64,000 bases of DNA from JAHDHW01 sp965220465 (GTDB lineage Bacteria; Bacteroidota; Bacteroidia; Chitinophagales; Saprospiraceae), in NCBI GenBank assembly GCA_965220465.1, contig CBDCPZ010000018.1:186001-250000 (forward strand), in the 5' to 3' direction. Shown piece by piece: positions 41,284-50,581 of the stretch. The first letter of the stretch is position 1; each line of letters opens with the position of its first letter. The notes below the pieces were generated by a model, which saw only the letters and a list, made by a program, of their open reading frames with translations, had not been told where the DNA came from and searched no databases. The position numbers and the translations under genes are program-made.

Positions 41284-42588
41284 GTGGTGACCAGTCCAAA
41301 AATTATCGTTTATAGCGACAGCAATGACTCTTTAGACATATTGGGTCAGATGACAGAATTTTCTTATGAAGTTTTGCCGGTTTCATTGCCTAGTGACTTG
41401 AAAAAAATACATGATTTCAAGAAAATCGCCGCGAGTGTAATTATCAATTCCCCGGATCATGAAGCAGTCTTGAAAAAACTCAAAGAAGTTCAATTGGTTT
41501 TTCCGGAATTACCTGTAATTATGATTGCTGATGCTCCTCATCAGGAAGAAATTATTAATGCATTCAGGATGGGCGTTTCTGATTTTTTGACGTTACCTGT
41601 TGAGCCCGGAGAATTGACTTCATGCTTAAATCGTCATACCTGGTCATATCGGAATAATCTGAATATTTCTAATTCATTGGTGATTAGAAAATGGAATTCA
41701 TTAAAACAAGAGTTTTACAATTTAATACGTAAATTAAGGCTTGCTCCTCCAATCAAAGTTTCATCCAAACAGCTTCAAACCTCATTGAATAGTAGCATTT
41801 TACCGATGCCGATGATTGCAGGCAACAGGAAAGATGAAAAAGGACTTTCCATCCAAATGCTTGGTAAGTTCAAAGTTACATTCAACGGAAAAAAAGAAAT
41901 CAGACTAAAAGGTCACAATTCTAAATCTTTATTAGCATACTTTTTTTATCATCGTAATAGGCCGATTCACCGGGAAAAACTGATGAATATGTTTTGGCCA
42001 GACTCTCTTCCCGAGAGCGCCAGAAACTGCCTAAATGTAACTATCTACAATATTAGAAAGATGTTTCAAACTGTAATGGGTGACAAGGACATTATAATTT
42101 ATAAAGACGAATGTTATTCTTTCCATCCTGATCACCAAGTAGGAATCGATGTCGAAGAATTTAACCTATTCTGGAGAAAAGGCCTTGCCTTTGAAAACAC
42201 AAATAATTTAAAAAAGTCAATTGATTTTTATTATAAGGCAGTAGCCCTTTACAACGGGGATTTTCTTGAAGATCTTTTATATGAACAATGGAGCGAGGGA
42301 GAACGGGAAAATTTGAAAGAAAGGTACCTTGTTATTTTAGATCGGCTAAGTTTGTATTCATTCCGCAAAGGAGATTATAACTCTACGGTCGCCTTGTGTA
42401 ATATTATGTTGAATAAGGATAATTGTCTGGAAGAAATACACAGAAGGCTGATTGCCTCCTACAGAGCTTTAGGATCAAGAGATAAAGCCATTAAACAGTA
42501 TACTAGATGCTCTCAAACGCTTCAGAAAGAACTAGGCATTGTGCCTTCTCAGACCACTCGGGAACTCTATGAAAAAATCAGAAATTAA
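41284..42588 (+). CDS. Transcriptional regulator: pseudo-receiver, winged helix and BTAD domains (SARP-like)
   Basis: A GTG start at 41284 is used. Residues 1-115 fold like a receiver (KIIVYSDSNDSLDIL, ending FLTLPVEPGEL), but the phosphoacceptor position is Asn55 in VIIN and the usual Lys is Leu104, so phosphorylation is not expected. Residues about 188-270 form an OmpR/AfsR-type winged helix: IQMLGKFKVTFNGKKEIRLK and then ESARNCLNVTIYNIRKMF. Residues about 290-430 are a BTAD domain of TPR-like helices, ending ELGIVPSQTTRELYEKI. This is the architecture of the SARP/AfsR-like regulators. It is divergent from the four-cysteine, beta-repeat and patatin genes, which it may control. Confidence 0.85.
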   Translation: MVTSPKIIVYSDSNDSLDILGQMTEFSYEVLPVSLPSDLKKIHDFKKIAASVIINSPDHEAVLKKLKEVQLVFPELPVIMIADAPHQEEIINAFRMGVSDFLTLPVEPGELTSCLNRHTWSYRNNLNISNSLVIRKWNSLKQEFYNLIRKLRLAPPIKVSSKQLQTSLNSSILPMPMIAGNRKDEKGLSIQMLGKFKVTFNGKKEIRLKGHNSKSLLAYFFYHRNRPIHREKLMNMFWPDSLPESARNCLNVTIYNIRKMFQTVMGDKDIIIYKDECYSFHPDHQVGIDVEEFNLFWRKGLAFENTNNLKKSIDFYYKAVALYNGDFLEDLLYEQWSEGERENLKERYLVILDRLSLYSFRKGDYNSTVALCNIMLNKDNCLEEIHRRLIASYRALGSRDKAIKQYTRCSQTLQKELGIVPSQTTRELYEKIRN

Positions 42589-42724
42589 CTGAAAATAACA
42601 CCTGTAAATTAAAATCGCCTTCTTTCTTAACATTATATTTACTGTCAAATCGGCTTGCTAAATAAAGGATTGTATTTAAATCCTTTTACCTGTTTCAGTA
42701 AACTGGGCAGTAGCAAACAAAAAA

Positions 42725-42758
42725 GTGATTTGATCTTAAATTCAAAAGACCAAATCAC
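42725..42758 (-). terminator. Rho-independent terminator of the TonB-C-like gene
   Basis: GTGATTTGATC (42725-42735) pairs with GACCAAATCAC (42748-42758), with one G-T pair. On the minus strand a T run follows. Confidence 0.75.
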
Positions 42759-42784
42759 CATTGAAATCTAAATCTAATTCAAAC

Positions 42785-43135
42785 TCATACCAACTCAAAT
42801 TTGATGGTGAGGTAGTAAACCTTATCTTTTTTGATGTTTTGAATATTAAGTCTTTTATTTCCCAGATTTTTTCGAACAAATTCATTCAAGTATTCATTTT
42901 CAGAATCCACAGCCAAAACCTGAATCGTATTTTTTGCATCTATTGTAAATCGTAATTGAATTTCAGCCTCAGTTATTCCATTTTCTTTGAGGTTGGGATG
43001 CTGAATCATTTTTGTTAGTTCAGCTCTCAAAATTGCATCTGTGGTATCAATGGTGCATTTTGCAAAGCTATTTGTGCTGGAGAACATCGTTGAAAAAAGG
43101 AAAATTCCGATTAGACCAAGCTTTAATGTTTTCAT
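42785..43135 (-). CDS. Small secreted protein with TonB-C-like fold, putative
   Basis: A signal peptide ending SFAK precedes an 85-residue mature domain: EAEIQLRFTIDAKNTIQVLAVDSEN, then LNEFVRKNLGNKRL, and YYLTIKFEL. The helix and strand pattern resembles the periplasmic C-terminal domain of TonB-type proteins that occur alone in Bacteroidota. No membrane anchor or TonB box-related region is present, so energy transduction is unlikely and the role is unknown. Confidence 0.6.
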   Translation of the reverse strand: MKTLKLGLIGIFLFSTMFSSTNSFAKCTIDTTDAILRAELTKMIQHPNLKENGITEAEIQLRFTIDAKNTIQVLAVDSENEYLNEFVRKNLGNKRLNIQNIKKDKVYYLTIKFELV

Positions 43136-43189
43136 TTTTTAAATAGTTTAAGGACGGTTAATAAGTTTGAAAAGAGCAATTCACCCTTA

Positions 43190-43207
43190 ATACGAACAGA
43201 TTCGTAT
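43190..43207. repeat. 7-base palindromic site upstream of the TonB-C-like gene
   Basis: ATACGAA (43190-43196) and TTCGTAT (43201-43207) are exact reverse complements separated by four bases. They lie 55 bases upstream of the gene start, where a regulator could bind. Confidence 0.4.
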
Positions 43208-43417
43208 TTTTGTTTTTTAACCTTTTAAACTCCTATACCAACAGTCGTTTTTAAACTATGAAATGTAATTTTTTTCGGACAGAAATTTTACTGGAAGGGA
43301 CATGACTTTTTGTGCAAAATTGAGTTTTTAGTACTAAAAATTTAGATAATAATCCAGTATGATAGAATTTTGCAATGACTACATTGGGGTATTTAACGCT
43401 TTGATTATCAATAGTTT

Positions 43418-44122
43418 TTAGGATTTATTGTTATGAATTAAATCATCAACCACTTTTCTAACCCCAATGGTCGCATTTTCAGCAATTACCTTGAGGTGAT
43501 TGCTTTTTGATAGCTCATAATTTACACTTGGCCGCGGATCAATATAATAAACTGCAGCGTTAGTAGGAGCATATCCAACCAAGCTTGCTGCGGGATAAAC
43601 CTGCATAGAAGTTCCGATTACCATTACAATATCTGCAGCTGATGTAAACTGAGCTGCCACGGTCAACATCGGAACCATCTCCCCAAACCACACAATATGC
43701 GGGCGGAGCTGCGCGCCTTGTTCACATTTATCTCCGAGATTCAAATCGCCCGACCATTCATATTCCAAATGTTCATAAACCGTACTTCTAACTTTGAGTA
43801 ATTCACCATGCAAATGAACCACATTTTTACTACCTGCCCGTTCGTGAAGATCATCCACATTTTGCGTGATTATCTGAACATCGTAATGGTTTTCTAATTC
43901 AACTAACGCGGTGTGAGCGGCATTGGGTTGCACTTCAAACAACTGCCTTCGTCTTTGATTATAAAAATCCAAAACGAGTTCCTGGTTTTTGGCCCATCCT
44001 TCCGGAGAAGCAACTTCCATGACATCATGGCCTTCCCAAAGACCGCCGGCATCTCTAAAGGTATTGATGCCGCTTTCAGCACTGACTCCCGCTCCTGTAA
44101 GTACAACAATTCTTTTTTTCAT
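43418..44122 (-). CDS. SIR2 family NAD-dependent deacylase (CobB-like)
   Basis: A 234-residue sirtuin. The NAD-binding pieces are TGAGVSAESGI (about 9-19) and TQNVDDLHERAG (about 85-96), the catalytic His lies in HLHGEL, and a late GTSMQVYPAA is seen. The class III core RPHIVWFGE follows. The zinc-binding cysteines of typical sirtuins are mostly missing: only one Cys (GDKCEQGAQLRP) lies where two pairs are usual, which is often so in this subgroup. It removes acyl groups from protein lysine using NAD+, with desuccinylase activity likely for this class. It is the third gene of a run with alkC and nnr on the same strand, so NAD metabolism and repair share an operon. Confidence 0.9.
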   Translation of the reverse strand: MKKRIVVLTGAGVSAESGINTFRDAGGLWEGHDVMEVASPEGWAKNQELVLDFYNQRRRQLFEVQPNAAHTALVELENHYDVQIITQNVDDLHERAGSKNVVHLHGELLKVRSTVYEHLEYEWSGDLNLGDKCEQGAQLRPHIVWFGEMVPMLTVAAQFTSAADIVMVIGTSMQVYPAASLVGYAPTNAAVYYIDPRPSVNYELSKSNHLKVIAENATIGVRKVVDDLIHNNKS

Positions 44123-44171
44123 GTATAAATTTCTTTAATAAAGCGTAAAAATAGATTATTGATCATTTTGC

Positions 44172-45254
44172 TTAATCATTTACAGCTAGTTCAAAATTAA
44201 AAAGATCTTGCAAACTACCGTTGATCGAAAGCTGGATTTGATGTAATCCCGCATAATGTTTTCGGGTGGTGAAATCTTCAAAACGATGTTTTTTGGTGAT
44301 GGTCAAATTTTCTTTGTTTTTTAAACTGAGCTCTTTTAGTTTAAAAACCTTTGGGGAAAGTTCTCCATTCTTTTTTTGGTAATAAACTAAATAGTCAATA
44401 TTAATTTTTTGATCGTTAAAAGATTGAATTTCGAAAGAAAAATGTAGTGATTCTCCAAGCTTTATTTTTGATTTATCCAGCTGAAAATTGTTGATTTCAA
44501 CTTTTGGATTTTGGTCAAAACCCAGCAATGCAAAAGTTCGCGGATGACCTGCTTTTACCAACGACCTAATCGCTCGTTTTACGATCCAATTGGTGTGTGG
44601 GTTTTTCAAATCCCACCGACTCACAGTATCGAGCATGTATTCCGGATGATCTTTTGAAATGTCGTTGAGGTGGTTTCCGACAGATTTTTTAACGTACAAT
44701 TCATCATCATCATTTAGAGTATCCAGAATCCGCGCTGTTTTTTTAGGATCTTTTATAATTTCATCCAACTTAAACGACCAGGGCAATCTCGGACGGCTTC
44801 CTTCGCTGGCTAGCCGCCGGACATGTACGTTTTCATGATTGGCCCATTTTTCCATTTCTTTTATCGTTTTTTGAAAATCTGCTTTAAGGTAGACTCGAAT
44901 GGCAAATTCTGACGAAGAAAAAGAAGTTAGATATTTCAACGCTTCGAGGGATTGGTCAAAATATTCTAAACCAAATTTTTGAACAAAATTGGGCAAAACC
45001 ATACCACCAAAGCCATTGATTTTTGGAGCTAACCCGTAAATAATTTTAAGGGTTTCAGGATACTTTTCGGGCAGATGATTTTTCAATGTTTCTGAAACCA
45101 ATTCAAGGCGTTCCATCAGTTCAAGCTGTTGATAGTTTTTTTGAACATCCCTCAGAAACAATTCTTTGTTCACTTTTGGATAGATTTCAAATAAATCTTT
45201 TGTCAGTTTTTTATAAAAATCTGGATTAAAAAATTGGTCTTTTAATGGCTCCAT
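44172..45254 (-). CDS. DNA alkylation repair protein, AlkC/AlkD-type HEAT-repeat fold
   Basis: A 360-residue glycosylase-like protein built from HEAT-like helical repeats (about 1-245), with the family motif VRRLASEGSRPRLPWS at about 145-160. The C-terminal 100 residues are beta-rich and look like the Ig-like domain of AlkC-type members (GESLHFSFEIQS...). These enzymes remove 3-methyladenine and related bases without flipping them. It is 49 bases upstream of the sirtuin gene and 60 bases after nnr, in one run. Confidence 0.85.
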   Translation of the reverse strand: MEPLKDQFFNPDFYKKLTKDLFEIYPKVNKELFLRDVQKNYQQLELMERLELVSETLKNHLPEKYPETLKIIYGLAPKINGFGGMVLPNFVQKFGLEYFDQSLEALKYLTSFSSSEFAIRVYLKADFQKTIKEMEKWANHENVHVRRLASEGSRPRLPWSFKLDEIIKDPKKTARILDTLNDDDELYVKKSVGNHLNDISKDHPEYMLDTVSRWDLKNPHTNWIVKRAIRSLVKAGHPRTFALLGFDQNPKVEINNFQLDKSKIKLGESLHFSFEIQSFNDQKINIDYLVYYQKKNGELSPKVFKLKELSLKNKENLTITKKHRFEDFTTRKHYAGLHQIQLSINGSLQDLFNFELAVND

Positions 45255-45314
45255 CGAATTGTGAATAATTGAATGTTGTTATAATTTATGGGCATTTGAA
45301 TTTGTTATACCGAT

Positions 45315-46823
45315 TTACTTTTTTATCATTTTGAAAGCCTTCCCAAAATTGTCGATCAAATCACCGGCTAATAATGATTCTTCGCTTTGCGAGTTTTGAA
45401 TAGCAATGTCTCCAGCCAAACCGTGTAGATAAACACCAAAAATCGCTGCTTCTTTCGAAGAATAACCTTGGGCGAGCAAGCCAATAAGTAATCCTGTCAA
45501 GACATCACCACTTCCTCCTGTTGCCATTCCGGGATTTCCAGTAGCATTAAAATAACAATTTCCATCAGGTGTAGCTATGCAAGTATTGGCACCTTTTAAG
45601 ATGATAATCACTTTGAGTTCGACTGCTTTATTTCTTTGTAATTCGTTGCGTTCAAAATCGTTTTTTGTGCTTCCAAAAAGCCGTTCAAATTCTTTGGGAT
45701 GTGGCGTTAAAATGCTGTTTTTAGGAAGCTGAGAAAATAAATCAGGGTTTTCTGATAAAATATTTAACGCATCTGCATCGAAAACTACAGGCACCATTGA
45801 CGAATAAATTAGATCTCTTAATACTTTGATCGTCAGGTGTTTGTTGTCGATTCCACAGCCTATTCCAATGGTGTCGTAATTTGCTAGCTTTGGTAAAACA
45901 GTGATGTTGTATCCATCAGAATCGATACTGACCATAGCTTCAGGAATGCTGTTTTGTAAAATGGAATAAGCACATTTTGGGGCGTGGGTTGTTACCAATC
46001 CGGCACCACTTCGCAAGGCCGCTTTGGTTGCTAAAACTGCAGCGCCCACCTTTCCGGAACTTCCGACAATGAGCAAGGCATGGCCATACGTTCCTTTGTG
46101 ATCAAATTTTTTCCGCTTTTTTAAAATAGATTTTACAAGATAATCATCCGTATAATAAAAAGGCGTTTCAAATTTTTCAATAAAAGATTTATCCAGGCCA
46201 ATGCTTTGAAACTGCCAATCGCCAACGCGCAAACTGTTTTCAGGAAATAAAAAAGCCAACTTTGGCAATTCAAAACTTAGGGTATAATCAGCGTGAATCG
46301 AAATTCCAGCGGTATGTCTATCAGCAAAAAATCCAGACGGAATATCAATCGAAACAATCGTTGATGATTGTTTATTCAAATGCTCAATCAGCGTTGCCCA
46401 ATATCCTTCAACCGGTCTGTTCAAACCGGAACCGAAAATGGCATCGATGACAATCGCCTGATTTGGAAGTTTGGGAAGAGGACTTTCTTTTACAAGTTCA
46501 ACTACTGGGACAAGATTTCTTTTTGGGAGTTTTTTTAAATTCATTTCGAAATCTTTGGAGGTCGTTTTACTGATTTTGCACCAATATATTTTTACATTAT
46601 AAAATCGATAATACAATAAACGAGCTACGGCCAAACCATCGCCACCGTTGTTGCCTGGCCCAACAAAAATGATTATTTCATTATCTTCAGCGGTAAATTT
46701 ATTTGAAAACCAATGGACAAAAACTGCTGAGGCGCGTTCCATCAGATCGATAGATTCTATCGGTTCGTTTGCAATCGTAAATGCATCTAACGCTCTAATT
46801 TGCGAAGCAATGAGTATTTTCAT
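45315..46823 (-). CDS. nnr: Bifunctional NAD(P)H-hydrate epimerase / ADP-dependent dehydratase
   Basis: The likely start is Met at 46823 (MKILIASQIRALDAFT); an upstream in-frame Met at 46862 gives a poor N-terminus. The N-terminal epimerase (YjeF_N) has FVGPGNNGGDGLAVARLL, and GSGLNRPVEG follows. The C-terminal dehydratase has the ribokinase-like fold: GTYGHALLIVGSSGKVGAA, LTPHPKEFERL and GNPGMATGGSGDVL, the last being the ADP-binding loop. Together the two halves repair hydrated NAD(P)H. It is the first gene of the nnr, alkC, sirtuin run; hydrated NADH repair and NAD+-dependent deacylation fit as neighbours. Confidence 0.95.
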   Translation of the reverse strand: MKILIASQIRALDAFTIANEPIESIDLMERASAVFVHWFSNKFTAEDNEIIIFVGPGNNGGDGLAVARLLYYRFYNVKIYWCKISKTTSKDFEMNLKKLPKRNLVPVVELVKESPLPKLPNQAIVIDAIFGSGLNRPVEGYWATLIEHLNKQSSTIVSIDIPSGFFADRHTAGISIHADYTLSFELPKLAFLFPENSLRVGDWQFQSIGLDKSFIEKFETPFYYTDDYLVKSILKKRKKFDHKGTYGHALLIVGSSGKVGAAVLATKAALRSGAGLVTTHAPKCAYSILQNSIPEAMVSIDSDGYNITVLPKLANYDTIGIGCGIDNKHLTIKVLRDLIYSSMVPVVFDADALNILSENPDLFSQLPKNSILTPHPKEFERLFGSTKNDFERNELQRNKAVELKVIIILKGANTCIATPDGNCYFNATGNPGMATGGSGDVLTGLLIGLLAQGYSSKEAAIFGVYLHGLAGDIAIQNSQSEESLLAGDLIDNFGKAFKMIKK

Positions 46824-47011
46824 TGATTTAGTATTATCTTGTGAGGTCTTTTTAGCTTCCAATTCTTAAAAAAGTAACAAAGCCTTTCTTGAAAGAGTTT
46901 ACTTTCTCAACCTTTACTTTTGTGCAATTGCCAATAGAGTTATTCTATTTTAGTTTTAAAAAAAGGTTTTGCTAAAATAGTTTTTTTGATTCGACAAAGT
47001 GGTAAAAAAAA

Positions 47012-48091
47012 ATGCTCAATTCTTTTTTCAAGGATTTAAAAATTATAGAACTTGCAAACGTGCTTGCAGGCCCTGCTGTTGGGTTGTTTTTCGCGGAACT
47101 TGGAGCGGAGGTTATAAAAATTGAAAATAAAACAACTGGCGGTGATGTTACCCGTAAATGGAAACTTCCAACTGAAGATAAAGAGAGCGATTATTCTGCT
47201 TATTATTGCTGTGTAAATTGGAAAAAGAAGTCGCTGCTGCTTGACCTAAGGAATATTGATGATCAACAAAAGGTTTTTGAATTTGTGAGGGACGCTGATA
47301 TTGTAATCAGTAACTACAAAGCCGGTTCATCTGAAAAAATAGGAATGGATTATAAAACTTTGAAGGCGATTAATCCTAAAATTATTTTTGGGCAGATTAC
47401 TGCTTTTGGCGAAAACAATAAAAAACCAGCCTTTGATATTGTTCTGCAAGCTGAAACCGGATTTCTTTATATGACAGGTGAAGCAGGCCGTGAGCCGGTA
47501 AGAATGCCAGTAGCATTAATCGATCTGATGGCTGCCCATCAATTAAAAGAAGCTATTTTGATAGCATTGCTCCATCGCGAAAAGACTGGTAAAGGGAGTT
47601 TTGTAATAACTTCATTGTTCGAAGCTGCTGTAGCTTCCCTTGCTAATCAGGCTACAAATTGGCTGATGGCGGACCATATACCCCAAAGAATGGGTAGCGC
47701 TCATCCTAATATTTCGCCATACGGGGATATTTTTCATACAAAAGATAATAAACTTCTTACGCTGGCAGTTGGAACTGAAAAACAATTTAAAGCCCTTTGT
47801 GAATGTTTGAACAAACCATTACTTTCAGAAGATAATCGATTTAAAACCAATGTGCTCCGTGTAAAAAACCGAGAACAATTAAAAACTGAATTAGCAACAC
47901 TAATCCTCCTTTTTAATAGAAAAGATCTAAATGAAATATTTGGAAATAGGGGGGTACCGGCTGGAAATATTAACAACATGAAAGAAGTATTTGAACTACC
48001 TGAATCAAAGAAAATGATCCTTGAAGAAAAGATGCCTGATGGAAAAATGAGCAAACGAGTCAGAACCGTTGCGTTTCATGCAAAAATGTAA
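47012..48091 (+). CDS. CoA transferase, family III (CaiB/BaiF)
   Basis: The 359-residue protein has IIELANVLAGPAVGLFFAELGAEVIKIE (11-38), the usual N-terminus of class III CoA transferases. The catalytic Asp is probably Asp171 in MPVALIDLMAAHQL. These enzymes move CoA between small acids without a free enzyme-bound thioester on Glu. The substrate cannot be told, and no pathway gene is adjacent. TACTTTTG (46915-46922) upstream fits a -7 element. Confidence 0.9.
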   Translation: MLNSFFKDLKIIELANVLAGPAVGLFFAELGAEVIKIENKTTGGDVTRKWKLPTEDKESDYSAYYCCVNWKKKSLLLDLRNIDDQQKVFEFVRDADIVISNYKAGSSEKIGMDYKTLKAINPKIIFGQITAFGENNKKPAFDIVLQAETGFLYMTGEAGREPVRMPVALIDLMAAHQLKEAILIALLHREKTGKGSFVITSLFEAAVASLANQATNWLMADHIPQRMGSAHPNISPYGDIFHTKDNKLLTLAVGTEKQFKALCECLNKPLLSEDNRFKTNVLRVKNREQLKTELATLILLFNRKDLNEIFGNRGVPAGNINNMKEVFELPESKKMILEEKMPDGKMSKRVRTVAFHAKM

Positions 48092-48180
48092 ATTGAATAG
48101 CAGACGATACAACTTAAGCTTCAAATCATTGTGAAAAGTGAATGAAATTACTAAATTTAATTGAGCAACTAATTTATCAG

Positions 48181-50349
48181 ATGCAAGCAAAATACACCCG
48201 ATTACTATTTTTGACCTTCTTTATCTTTCTTTTTTCACTACAGAGTAAGGCTACTCATATTGTCGGCGGTGAAATGACTTATACCTGTCTTGGAAATAAC
48301 CAATATGAAATTGAACTAAGGATTTTCAGGGATTGTGTCAATGGAAACCCCTATTTTGATACTTTTGCCAAAATCGGAATTTATCGCGGTGATTCCGATA
48401 CCTTGTTGCTCGATAGCCTGTTTATTCCTTTTACATTTATGCGGGACGACACTTTAAATCCGGTGTTATATGATTCTTGTTTAGTAATACCTCCGGATGT
48501 ATGCGTCCATACCACTTTTTATATTGATACGGTAACACTTCCGATAATTCCGGAGGGATATAAATTAATTTATCAGCGTTGTTGCCGGAATGGTACGATT
48601 AACAATATTGTTGCTCCTTTGAATACCGGTGCAACCTTCGGTGTCAATATTTCTGAAAAAGCTTTAAACGAATGTAATAGTAGCGCAAAATTTAACCAAT
48701 GGCCACCCATTTATATATGTGCCAATGCTCCTATAAATTTTGATCAATCTGCTACTGATGTTGACGGAGATTCTATTGTTTATAGCCTTTGTACTCCCTT
48801 GGATGGAGCTACATTTGATGTTCCAGAACCAATTCCATCCGATCAAACTATCCCCAATCCGGTGGTTTGGATAGATCCTCCATACAATTTGGATAATGTG
48901 TTGGGTGGGATTCCATTAGCTATTGATGAAGATACCGGTTGGTTAACCGGTACGCCAAATACGGTTGGGCAATTTGTTGTCGGGATCTGTCTTGATGAAT
49001 ATCGAAATGGTGTTTTTATTTCTTCTACACGGCGAGATTTTCAGTATAATGTAGGAATATGTGGAGTAACCACAGCTGTTATTTTTGCACCAGATGTGCA
49101 ATGCGATGACTTAAATGTTCATTTTGAGAATGGTAGCGAATATGCTGACGAATTTCTTTGGTACTTTGATTATCCCAACAACCCAAGCGCGATATCAACC
49201 TTGCCTGAGCCAAATTATACTTATCCAGATACCGGACTTTATACGGTAATGTTGGTTGCTGAACCCAACAACCCATTATGCAGAGATACTTCATTTGTTG
49301 AAGTTTATTTGCAGCATCCGACACTTACCGCAGAATACGACTATGAATTTATAGGATGTACAGATATTTTGATTATTGAAGTCACAGATCTTTCCTATGA
49401 TACTTTTTCAACGATAGAATCATGGGACTGGGACCTCTGGGATAATGACGGAACACTTTTAGGAAGTTCTCAAGATCAAAATCCCTCGTTTTCGTTAACG
49501 ACGAGTACAATCGTAACTTTAGAATTGACGGTTACCTCAGAAAATGGATGTCAGCATTTTCTTTCACAATCTTTTCCTGCAAATGTTTTTAGTTCTGATA
49601 TATTACCTGACAACATCATTGTTTGCTTGGGGGATTCAGTGGAGATGAATCCTGATCCATATCTAAATGCAACTTATTTATGGTCACCTCCTTATGGATT
49701 GAGTGATACATTGGCTCCAAATCCATTGGCATTTCCTGACGTTTCAACAATTTACAATGTTTATGTTGTTAATGATTTTGATTGTGAAATATGGGATACG
49801 ACTGAAGTTATTGTTCTTGATGATATCCCGGGTTTAAGTGGCTTTGCTGATCCGGATACGATTTATTTAGGACAAAGCACTCAATTGATTTCAACAAATA
49901 GCATTGATTATAGTTACGAATGGTTTCCTTCAAATAGCCTCAACGATCCTACAATTTACAATCCAATGGCTACTCCTTCGGAGACCACAGATTATACTTT
50001 GGTGGTGACTTCACCAAACGGTTGCACCAATAGCATTATTTTAAGAGTAGTTGTTTTAGATCCTATTTGCCTGGATCCGTATATCTTTTTACCCAATTCT
50101 TTCACTCCCAATAATGATGGCGAAAATGATCAGCTGCGCTTAATGGGGAATATTATTGATGAAATGTATCTTACAATTTATGATCGCTGGGGACAAAAAG
50201 TATTTGAATCGAATGATCAGAATATCGCTTGGGATGGATCATTTAAGGGGAAAGCACTGCCGCCTGATGTTTACGGTTATTATTTACAAGTGAAGTGTAC
50301 TAATGGAGAAGAACTTTTTAAAAAAGGTAATATCGCTTTGCTGAAATAG
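48181..50349 (+). CDS. Secreted PKD-domain protein with T9SS type B sorting (gliding-motility C-terminal) domain
   Basis: A signal peptide follows Met at 48181 (MQAKYTRLLF...SKA); an in-frame Met at 48142 is less likely. Residues about 30-330 have a Cys-rich N-terminal domain typical of surface proteins in this phylum (THIVGGEMTYTCLG, and RIFRDC). PKD-like modules with 'W-x-x-x-x-x-x-Y' patterns cover about 330-600. The last 85 residues are a type B sorting domain: FLPNSFTPNNDGENDQ, then LTIYDRWGQKVFES and WDGSFKGKALPPDVYGYY. The protein would be secreted and attached through the T9SS machinery. Ligand or substrate is unknown. A bidirectional terminator follows. Confidence 0.9.
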   Translation: MQAKYTRLLFLTFFIFLFSLQSKATHIVGGEMTYTCLGNNQYEIELRIFRDCVNGNPYFDTFAKIGIYRGDSDTLLLDSLFIPFTFMRDDTLNPVLYDSCLVIPPDVCVHTTFYIDTVTLPIIPEGYKLIYQRCCRNGTINNIVAPLNTGATFGVNISEKALNECNSSAKFNQWPPIYICANAPINFDQSATDVDGDSIVYSLCTPLDGATFDVPEPIPSDQTIPNPVVWIDPPYNLDNVLGGIPLAIDEDTGWLTGTPNTVGQFVVGICLDEYRNGVFISSTRRDFQYNVGICGVTTAVIFAPDVQCDDLNVHFENGSEYADEFLWYFDYPNNPSAISTLPEPNYTYPDTGLYTVMLVAEPNNPLCRDTSFVEVYLQHPTLTAEYDYEFIGCTDILIIEVTDLSYDTFSTIESWDWDLWDNDGTLLGSSQDQNPSFSLTTSTIVTLELTVTSENGCQHFLSQSFPANVFSSDILPDNIIVCLGDSVEMNPDPYLNATYLWSPPYGLSDTLAPNPLAFPDVSTIYNVYVVNDFDCEIWDTTEVIVLDDIPGLSGFADPDTIYLGQSTQLISTNSIDYSYEWFPSNSLNDPTIYNPMATPSETTDYTLVVTSPNGCTNSIILRVVVLDPICLDPYIFLPNSFTPNNDGENDQLRLMGNIIDEMYLTIYDRWGQKVFESNDQNIAWDGSFKGKALPPDVYGYYLQVKCTNGEELFKKGNIALLK

Positions 50350-50526
50350 TCTTGTTGTTCAAAAATAAAATATTGACGCTGCAAGACGCTGATTTTTATG
50401 ATTTATTATGTTTGAATTTCCAGAGCAATCAAGACTTTTGAAAATACCTTGATTTAAGGTTTTTTACATTTGAACAACTTTAGTTTCTTTACAAAATCTC
50501 TATTTAAAATAATCTCTCATAAAGAG

Positions 50527-50556
50527 AAGCCAAACTTTACCTAAAAAGTTTGGCTT
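50527..50556. terminator. Bidirectional terminator between sorting-domain and SPFH genes
   Basis: AAGCCAAACT (50527-50536) pairs perfectly with AGTTTGGCTT (50547-50556), with T-rich flanks on both strands; the genes converge here. Confidence 0.85.
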
Positions 50557-50581
50557 TTGTATTATTTCAATAGCTGAAAAC

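Noticed and set aside
35792..42588. CBASS or Pycsar defence system with a patatin effector
   Set aside because: No CD-NTase, cyclase, ubiquitin-like ancillary gene or nucleotide-sensing domain accompanies the patatin. The class III cyclase at 24991-27795 is a distant TPR protein, not a linked partner.
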